From the NCBI RefSeq assembly GCF_003056405.1, contig NZ_PYVZ01000018.1:1-64000 (forward strand): 64,000 bases of DNA. The letters are read 5' to 3'. Below, one piece after another: positions 58,568 through 64,000 of this stretch. Both the position numbers and the translations under genes were made by a program. The notes under the pieces are model-generated. The model was not told the origin of the DNA. It worked only from the letters and a program-made list of their open reading frames with translations, and did no database searches. Source of the DNA: Devosia indica. GTDB lineage: Bacteria; Pseudomonadota; Alphaproteobacteria; Rhizobiales; Devosiaceae. Position 1 is the stretch's first letter; every line of letters begins with the position of its first letter.

Positions 58568-59410
58568 CTAGAGATGCCAGAGGCGGGGCAGGCTGCCCGC
58601 GGCGGTGAGTTCGAGCAAGACTGGTACGATCATGCGGCGCAGGGCAAGCCCGGATTGGGCCATGGCACGTATGACCAGACGCGATTGATTGACGCTGATG
58701 CCGATCGCCCTGTCCGCCGGAAGCATGGCGCGGACCCGGTTGCCGATGGCGCTGGCGCGGTCCGGCGTCGCGGCAATGTGCAGGACGCTGCCGAAGGCCC
58801 GGTTTCCATTCAATAGCGAAAGACTTTGCCGCTCCTCAGCGGTTGCGTGCAATTGGGTGGCCTCGGCGTGGATCAGTTGGCCATTGCGACGGATACGCCA
58901 ATTGTCGCGCAGCAGGGCGTCGGCGGCATCCTCGCCCATGGCATCCCGGCCCAGCAGCACCGCCTCGATCGCGGTCAGAGTGGCGCCTTCGTCCAGATCC
59001 ACCTCCAGCCGGCGGTCCAGCTTGCTGGCAGCGAACAGTATGGTCTCCTGGGGCAGCCAGTCGAGATGGCCACCGGCACCGACTTTCAGCCTGGTCTCAA
59101 CGCGACCGAAATCGCCGGTGGAGCGATAGCTGCGCTCGCAGGCCTGGGTGGTCAGGACCATGTGGCCGCCCGGTGCCAGCTCGGCGCCCCAGTGCAGATG
59201 GTCGCCACCGGTAATGCCGCCCGCCGTATTGATCAGCACCGCCTCCAGGCTGCTCGAATGGGTATTGGGCAGGCGGATCTTGCCACACCCTTCCTGGAAC
59301 AAAGTGTCCAGGCGCGTGCGTTCGCCGACCTGCTTGGCCGCGATGCGTCCGATGCCGCGCGCCCGTTGCAGCGCCGGGCCGTTCACATTTTTCGCTTCGG
59401 CAAATTTCAC
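58568..59410 (-). CDS. ureD: Urease accessory protein UreD
   Basis: 280 residues from GTG 59410, eight bases after AGGA. NTHSSSLEAVLINTAGGITG near 49, GGHMVLTTQACERSYRSTGD near 83 and LDWLPQETILFAASKLDRRL near 118 define UreD. It binds apourease first and forms the nickel tunnel with UreF and UreG. It is first in the ure block. Confidence 0.95.
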   Translation of the reverse strand: MKFAEAKNVNGPALQRARGIGRIAAKQVGERTRLDTLFQEGCGKIRLPNTHSSSLEAVLINTAGGITGGDHLHWGAELAPGGHMVLTTQACERSYRSTGDFGRVETRLKVGAGGHLDWLPQETILFAASKLDRRLEVDLDEGATLTAIEAVLLGRDAMGEDAADALLRDNWRIRRNGQLIHAEATQLHATAEERQSLSLLNGNRAFGSVLHIAATPDRASAIGNRVRAMLPADRAIGISVNQSRLVIRAMAQSGLALRRMIVPVLLELTAAGSLPRLWHL

Positions 59411-59488
59411 TGCAACGATCCTGGCAAACCGCCGTTATGGGGTTGAGCAAACGCTCTTTCAGAGATGATTTTCAAAAGGTTATACCAA

Positions 59489-59824
59489 ATGACCATTAAG
59501 TCTGCACTTTCCGTTATCGCCCTTTCCGCCGGCCTGATTGCAACCCCGGCTTTTGCCCAGGGCATGATGATCGGCACCCAGACCGTCGCCGAAACCGATG
59601 TCGAGGCCGTTGCGGCCCGCTGCGCCGACCTGCAGCTCGCGGCCGAGACCGAGTCGCTGTCTTCGGGCTCTGAAGAAGACTCCGATAGCAGCGAAGACGA
59701 TTCGGTGGCCGGTGATGCCGCGATCGGCGACGTCCCCGCCACAGACTCCGAAACGGCCACTTCTGTCGACCTGGGTATCATTACCCTTGCTGAATGTGAG
59801 GCCGACGGCTGGTTCGACATGTAA
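59489..59824 (+). CDS. Secreted acidic protein between the urt and ure blocks
   Basis: 111 residues from ATG 59489 (AAGG nine bases upstream); ATG 59465 lacks a site. Residues 1-24 are a signal peptide (IALSAGLIATPAFAQ). The mature part has two cysteines (ARCADLQ and ECEADGW) and a long Ser/Glu/Asp run (about 55-75: SGSEEDSDSSEDDS). No family is recognised. It is on the plus strand, against the urease transcripts, and has its own strong terminator. The acidic run could bind cations. Confidence 0.75.
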   Translation: MTIKSALSVIALSAGLIATPAFAQGMMIGTQTVAETDVEAVAARCADLQLAAETESLSSGSEEDSDSSEDDSVAGDAAIGDVPATDSETATSVDLGIITLAECEADGWFDM

Positions 59825-59846
59825 TTGGATCACTTCCGTTTTCGAG

Positions 59847-59876
59847 GCGCCCGGTTTTGGCCGGGCGCTTTTTTTT
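59847..59876 (+). terminator. Strong Rho-independent terminator
   Basis: GCGCCCGG (59847-59854), loop TTTTGG, CCGGGCGC (59861-59868), then eight T. It ends the acidic-protein gene; read leftward it also lies just after the urtE stop, with the run of A then upstream, so it may terminate urt transcription less well. Confidence 0.92.
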
Positions 59877-59880
59877 GTCT

Positions 59881-60585
59881 CTAGACCATCAAGTGCTTGC
59901 GCACTTCGGGCAGGTCGAGGTCGCTGGCGGGGCCGGTATGCATGATCTCGCCGCGATCCATGACATAGATGTCGTCGGCAATTTCCCGGCAGAAATCGAG
60001 AAACTGTTCTACCAGCAGGATCGTCATGCCCTTCTCATCGCGCAGGAATTGCAGCGCGCGGCCGATATCCTTGATGATCGAGGGCTGAATGCCCTCGGTG
60101 GGCTCGTCCAGCACCAGCACCTTGGGCCGGGTAACCAGCGCGCGGCCGATGGCCAATTGCTGCTGTTGCCCGCCCGAAAGGTCGCCGCCCCGCCGGCCAA
60201 GCATGGATTTGAGCACCGGGAACAGCTCGAAGATGTATTCGGGGACGTTGCGCTCGGACCGGGCCAGGCCGGCATAGCCGGTTTCCAGGTTTTCCTTGAC
60301 CGTGAGCAGCGGAAAGATCTCGCGGCCCTGCGGCACATAGCCGATGCCCATGCGGGCGCGTTTATAGGGCGGGGAGCGCTTGAGCACATCATCGCCAAAG
60401 GTGATATCGCCGGCGGAGATGTGGTTGATGCCGGTGATTGCCCTGAGGGTCGAGGATTTGCCCACCCCATTGCGGCCCAGCACAGCGGTGATCTTGCCCG
60501 GCTGGCAGGTGATGGATATGCCCTTGAGCGCCTGGGCAGCGCCATAGTGCAAATCGATGGTGTTGACGGACAGGGCAGTGGTCAT
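59881..60585 (-). CDS. urtE: Urea ABC transporter ATP-binding protein UrtE
   Basis: 234 residues, LivF-like. Walker A GRNGVGKSSTLRAITG near 36, signature LSGGQQQQLAIGRALVT near 138, and Walker B VLVLDEPTEGIQPSIIKDIG near 160; the GIQPSIIKDIG extension is typical for UrtE. It energises urea import with UrtD. It overlaps urtD as ATGA (60582-60585). Confidence 0.94.
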   Translation of the reverse strand: MTTALSVNTIDLHYGAAQALKGISITCQPGKITAVLGRNGVGKSSTLRAITGINHISAGDITFGDDVLKRSPPYKRARMGIGYVPQGREIFPLLTVKENLETGYAGLARSERNVPEYIFELFPVLKSMLGRRGGDLSGGQQQQLAIGRALVTRPKVLVLDEPTEGIQPSIIKDIGRALQFLRDEKGMTILLVEQFLDFCREIADDIYVMDRGEIMHTGPASDLDLPEVRKHLMV

Positions 60586-61331
60586 CGTCCCAGATACCTC
60601 TCAATGACAACCGGATTGGCGCTGACCTGGTCGAGCGAGCCTTCGGCGAGGACCGACCCCTCGGCCAGGCAGACGACGCGCGAGCCGAGGTCACGGACAA
60701 AGCTCATATCGTGTTCCACCACGACCACCGAACGGGTCTTTGAAATCTCGCGTAGCAGCTTGGCGGTTTCTTCGGTTTCGCTGTCGGTCATCCCGGCCAC
60801 CGGCTCGTCCACAAGCAGCAGCTTGGGGTCCTGTGCCAGCAGCATGCCGATTTCGAGCCATTGCTTCTGGCCGTGGCTGAGATTGGCGGCGAACTCGTCC
60901 TTGCGGGCGATGAGCCGAACCGTTTCGAGGATTTCGGTGATCCGCGCCACATCGTCGTCACTGGCGGTGTAGAACAGCGTCGAAAAGATGCCACGCGGCT
61001 TTTTCAGCGCCATCTCCAGATTGTCCCAGACCGTATGGCTCTCGAACACGGCCGGTTTCTGGAACTTGCGGCCAATGCCCAGATTGGCGATGGCGGCTTC
61101 GTCCAGCCTGGTCAGGTCAGTGCGGCCGTCGAACAGCACTTGACCAGCATCGGGCCGGGTCTTGCCGGTGATGATATCCATCATCGTGGTCTTGCCCGCG
61201 CCATTGGGGCCGATAATCGCCAGCATCTCGGCCGGCTTGACGATAATGGCGAGGTTGTTGATGGCCTTGAAGCCGTCAAAGGCCACCGAGACGCCGTCGA
61301 GATAGAGCATGGTGTCGGTATGCGCGCTCAT
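60582..61331 (-). CDS. urtD: Urea ABC transporter ATP-binding protein UrtD
   Basis: 249 residues from ATG 61331; the 74 upstream frame residues lie over urtC and are excluded. Walker A GPNGAGKTTMMDIITG near 43, signature LSHGQKQWLEIGMLLAQ near 150, Walker B LLLVDEPVAGMTDSETEETA near 173. LSHGQKQWLEIG and AGMTDSETEETA identify UrtD among LivG-type proteins. It is five bases from urtC and works in the cytoplasm. Confidence 0.95.
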   Translation of the reverse strand: MSAHTDTMLYLDGVSVAFDGFKAINNLAIIVKPAEMLAIIGPNGAGKTTMMDIITGKTRPDAGQVLFDGRTDLTRLDEAAIANLGIGRKFQKPAVFESHTVWDNLEMALKKPRGIFSTLFYTASDDDVARITEILETVRLIARKDEFAANLSHGQKQWLEIGMLLAQDPKLLLVDEPVAGMTDSETEETAKLLREISKTRSVVVVEHDMSFVRDLGSRVVCLAEGSVLAEGSLDQVSANPVVIERYLGR

Positions 61332-61336
61332 GGCCT

Positions 61337-62548
61337 TCACTCCGCCGGTTTGGGTTGGGCTTCGTGGCCGAAGCTGGCGGGGTCTTCGCCGCGCTCGATA
61401 TCCGCCGACTGGGCAGGCGTGGGGGGCTCGGGCCTCTCCTCGGGCTCGGTTCTGCGGCGCATCCTGTCCCGCGCCTGGTGCCACAGGCCCACAATGCCCT
61501 TGGGCAGGAACAGGGTGGTAAAGACGAACAGCGCGCCCAGGGCAAACAGCCACAGCTCGGGCAGGGTGGTGGTGAACCAGGACTTGCCCAGATTGACCAC
61601 GATGGCGCCGATGATCGGGCCGATCAGCGTGCCGCGTCCACCCACCGCCGTCCAGATCACCACTTCGATGGAATTGGCCGGGTCGAACTCGGACGGGTTG
61701 ATGATGCCCACCTGCGGCACATAAAGCGCCCCGGCAATGCCGGCCATGATCGCCGAGACGGTGAAGGCAAAGAGCTTTACATACTCCACCCGATAGCCAA
61801 GGAAGCGCGTGCGGCTTTCCGCATCGCGGACCGCGACCATCACCTTGCCGAGTTTGGAATTGACGATCATCGAACAGACCAGCACCGAGAGTGCCAGGGC
61901 AATGGCGGTGGCGGCGAACAGTGTGGCGCGGGTGCTTTGCGCCTGTACGGACACACCCAGGATGTCCTTGAAGTCTGTCAGCCCGTTATTGCCGCCAAAG
62001 CCCATGTCGTTGCGGAAAAAAGCCAGCAGCAGGGCAAAGGTCATCGCCTGGGTGATGATGGAGAGATAGACGCCCGTAACCCGGCTGCGGAAGGCAAAGA
62101 AGCCGAATACGAAGGCCAGGAGGCCCGGCACGAACACGACCATCAGCATGGCGAACCAGAAATTGTCCATGCCCAGCCAGAACCAGGGCAGTTCGGAATA
62201 GTTCAGGAACACCATGAAGTCGGGCAGCACTGGATGTCCATAGACCCCGCGGGTGCCGATCTGGCGCATGAGATACATGCCCATCGCATAGCCGCCCAGG
62301 GCGAAAAAGGCGCCATGCCCCAGCGAAAGAATGCCGCAATAACCCCAGACAAGGTCGAGAGCGAGGGCGAGGATGGCATAGGCCAGGTACTTGCCCATCA
62401 GCGAGACGAGATAGGTGGGCACATGACCGAACTGCCCCGGTGGGATCAGCAGATTGGCCATGGGCACGAGTACGGCGACAGCCAGGAAGATGGCAATGAC
62501 CCAGATGGCCTTCTTGTCGAGCGCGCGGAACAGGGCTTGGGTCAGCAT
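61337..62548 (-). CDS. urtC: Urea ABC transporter permease UrtC
   Basis: 403 residues, ATG 62548 with GGAGACAT upstream. About ten membrane segments; YAILALALDLVWGYCGILSL and FFALGGYAMGMYLMRQIGTR near 70-95, and QVGIINPSEFDPANSIEVVI near 285 are UrtC motifs. The C-terminal 40 residues are charged and Pro-rich. It forms the urea channel with UrtB. Confidence 0.94.
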   Translation of the reverse strand: MLTQALFRALDKKAIWVIAIFLAVAVLVPMANLLIPPGQFGHVPTYLVSLMGKYLAYAILALALDLVWGYCGILSLGHGAFFALGGYAMGMYLMRQIGTRGVYGHPVLPDFMVFLNYSELPWFWLGMDNFWFAMLMVVFVPGLLAFVFGFFAFRSRVTGVYLSIITQAMTFALLLAFFRNDMGFGGNNGLTDFKDILGVSVQAQSTRATLFAATAIALALSVLVCSMIVNSKLGKVMVAVRDAESRTRFLGYRVEYVKLFAFTVSAIMAGIAGALYVPQVGIINPSEFDPANSIEVVIWTAVGGRGTLIGPIIGAIVVNLGKSWFTTTLPELWLFALGALFVFTTLFLPKGIVGLWHQARDRMRRRTEPEERPEPPTPAQSADIERGEDPASFGHEAQPKPAE

Positions 62549-62574
62549 GGGATGTCTCCGTGCGTAGAAAGAAA

Positions 62575-62699
62575 CCCCTCACCCGCCTTTCGGGCACCCT
62601 CTTCCACAAGGGGAGAGGGGGGCATCGAGATTGAGACGAGTGCCGAGTTTCCCTTCTCCCTTTGTGGGAGAAGGTGGCGCGGAGCGCCGGATGAGGGGG
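62575..62699. repeat. Pair of inverted alphaproteobacterial palindromic repeats between urtC and urtB
   Basis: Left unit 62575-62620 starts CCCCTCACCCGCC and contains CCACAAGGGGAGAGGGG; right unit 62651-62699 holds CCCTTCTCCCTTTGTGGGAG and GGCGCGGAGCGCCGGATGAG. Each has internal dyad symmetry, and the two are in opposite orientation around about 30 bases. The sequence type is the repetitive palindromic element scattered in rhizobial genomes. It can fold into strong stems within the urt message. Confidence 0.75.
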
Positions 62700-62717
62700 G
62701 CTTAAAGGACAGGGCGC

Positions 62718-64000
62718 TCACTGTTCCACCGCCCTTCCCTTGAGCGCGAACAGCCCTCTTGGACGCCGCTGGATGAAGAGGATGATCAGCACCAGGATCA
62801 GGATCTTGCCCAGCACCGCGCCGGCATAAGGTTCGAGGAACTTGTTGGCGACACCAAGGGTGATCGCCCCGACCAGCGTGCCCCAGAGATTGCCGACACC
62901 GCCAAAGACCACGACCATGAAGCTATCGATGATGTAGTTCTGCCCCAGATTGGGGGAGATGTTGTCGATCTGGGTCAGGGCCACGCCGGCCAGGCCGGCA
63001 ATGCCCGAGCCGAGGCCGAAGGTCATGGCGTCGACAAAGGGTGTGCGGATGCCCATGGCCGAGGCCATGCGGCGGTTCTGCGTCACCGCCCGCATCTGCA
63101 GTCCGAGCGGCGTGCGGTTGAGGATCAAGAGCAGCATGAAGAACACGATCAGCGCAAAGATGACGATCCAGAACCGGCCATAGGTAATCGAGAGACCGAA
63201 GAATTCGGTCGAGCCGGACATCCAGGTCGGGGCGATGACCATCTGGTTGGTGGGGCCGAAGATCGAGCGCACGGTCTGCTGCAGGATCAGCGACAGGCCC
63301 CAGGTAGCGAGCAGGGTTTCGAGCGGGCGGCCATAGAGCCACCGGATGATGCCGCGCTCGATGCCCACCCCGATTGCGCCGGTGACCAGGAAGGCGCAGG
63401 GCAGCGCGATGAGCAGGGAATAATCGAGCAGGCCGGGGAAGTTCTGGCGGATGACCAACTGGACGATGAAGGTGGTGTAGGCCCCCAGCATGACCATTTC
63501 GCCATGCGCCATGTTGATGACACCCATCACCCCAAAGGTGATGGCGAGGCCAATGGCCGCGAGCAGCAGGACCGAACCGAGCGAGAGGCCGAACCAGACA
63601 TTCTGCAGAGCACTCCAGATGGCGCGCTCCTGCTCGAGGCCGGCAATGGCCGACTGAATGGTGGACGCCAGCTCTTCAGGCGCGTCAATGAGCGCCGCAT
63701 TGAGGACAGTCAGGGCATTGCGGCCGCCGCCCGAGGCGACCAGCGGCACGGCGGCTTGGCGATCCGCGACGCTTTGCTCCTCATCGCCCAGGATGGTGAC
63801 GGCACGGGCAGCCTGCATGGCGGCAAGCACATTGGCGTCGGTCTCAGCGGCAATGGCTTCGTCGAGCAGCGGGATATTGGCCGGATCGGGGTTGGCCATA
63901 AATCCTTGTGCGGCAGTCAGGCGGCGGGCCGGGTTGTCGCTCATCAGCGTCATGCCGGCGAGGGCGGCCGCAATGTCGCGCCTGAGGCCGTTATTGACGC
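62718..64000 (-). CDS. urtB: Urea ABC transporter permease UrtB (5' end beyond the window)
   Basis: Frame open from 62718 to the window end. The residues before the ATG at 63953 (VNNGLRRDIAAALAG) still look like UrtB, so the start is outside. The visible N-terminal part is helical, rich in Ala, periplasmic-repeat-like (ARRLTAAQGFMANPDPANIP, AMQAARAVTILGDE), as in UrtB; then LSLGSVLLLAAIGLAITFGV and NMAHGEMVMLGAYTTFIVQL start the LivH-like membrane domain. It pairs with UrtC. The binding protein UrtA is expected beyond the edge. Confidence 0.93.
   Translation of the reverse strand, partial: VNNGLRRDIAAALAGMTLMSDNPARRLTAAQGFMANPDPANIPLLDEAIAAETDANVLAAMQAARAVTILGDEEQSVADRQAAVPLVASGGGRNALTVLNAALIDAPEELASTIQSAIAGLEQERAIWSALQNVWFGLSLGSVLLLAAIGLAITFGVMGVINMAHGEMVMLGAYTTFIVQLVIRQNFPGLLDYSLLIALPCAFLVTGAIGVGIERGIIRWLYGRPLETLLATWGLSLILQQTVRSIFGPTNQMVIAPTWMSGSTEFFGLSITYGRFWIVIFALIVFFMLLLILNRTPLGLQMRAVTQNRRMASAMGIRTPFVDAMTFGLGSGIAGLAGVALTQIDNISPNLGQNYIIDSFMVVVFGGVGNLWGTLVGAITLGVANKFLEPYAGAVLGKILILVLIILFIQRRPRGLFALKGRAVEQ

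Noticed and set aside
61355-62743. Plus-strand frame of 462 residues
   Set aside because: Antisense to urtC, with His/Gly/Glu-rich low-quality sequence typical of a reverse-strand artefact.

Overview
The window looks like chromosomal DNA of a high-GC alphaproteobacterium, most likely Hyphomicrobiales near Devosia or the rhizobia. That placement is inferred from gene order (glgP-glgB-glgC-glgA-pgm-glgX; ureD-A-J-B-C-E-F-G beside urtBCDE), from a rhizobial-type palindromic repeat at 62575-62699, from clustered GANTC (CcrM-type) sites, and from the many FCD-type GntR regulators. No rRNA, tRNA or CRISPR array was seen.

Left edge (1-1.8 kb): the end of an IS21-like insertion sequence, then a toxin-first HigBA-like toxin-antitoxin pair, a possible 45-residue protein and a cluster of GANTC sites.

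1.8-23.8 kb is an accessory catabolic island with three FCD/FadR-type GntR regulators, each with a palindromic site nearby. Unit one has an Ldh2-type dehydrogenase, an iron alcohol dehydrogenase and an SSADH-like aldehyde dehydrogenase. Unit two has an RpiB-like isomerase and an RraA-family aldolase-like protein, and next to it lies a minus-strand GH140/DUF4038-like glycosidase. A third set of three promoters shares one composite promoter/operator, with core TTGYATACAAGAAT placed the same distance after a -35 box. These promoters drive (i) a CaiB CoA-transferase and an enoyl-CoA hydratase, (ii) a second RraA protein, a lactonase-like amidohydrolase, a beta-hydroxyacid dehydrogenase and a YciI protein, and (iii) a complete sugar ABC importer with a third RraA protein and a quinone-dependent D-lactate dehydrogenase. 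The simplest reading is one regulon that imports a carbohydrate or sugar acid, opens a lactone, oxidises and cleaves the acid by aldolase, and feeds pyruvate/D-lactate and acyl-CoA into central metabolism. The substrate cannot be read from the sequence.

24-38.4 kb is mixed: a gamma-carbonic anhydrase; a MarR/GbsR-like regulator with an RND efflux pair behind an inverted-repeat operator; a DUF2087 protein; two paralogous small proteins of about 72 residues; a LysE exporter; an ABC-F ATPase; a fasciclin protein; a nucleoside hydrolase; an AI-2E-type permease; and a CPA2 cation/proton antiporter.

38.5-49.7 kb is a complete glycogen operon (glgP, glgB, glgC, glgA, pgm, glgX) with a terminator-like hairpin between glgP and glgB. 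A TetR regulator and a divergent SDR share two identical operator palindromes.

51.3-64 kb (minus strand) carries urea import and hydrolysis: urtB (cut by the window end), urtC, urtD, urtE, then ureD, ureA, hupE/ureJ, ureB, a 133-residue unknown, ureC, a YrhK protein, a MliC lipoprotein-like protein, a membrane unknown, ureE, ureF, a DUF3995 membrane protein and ureG. A plus-strand gene for a secreted acidic protein sits between the urt and ure blocks.
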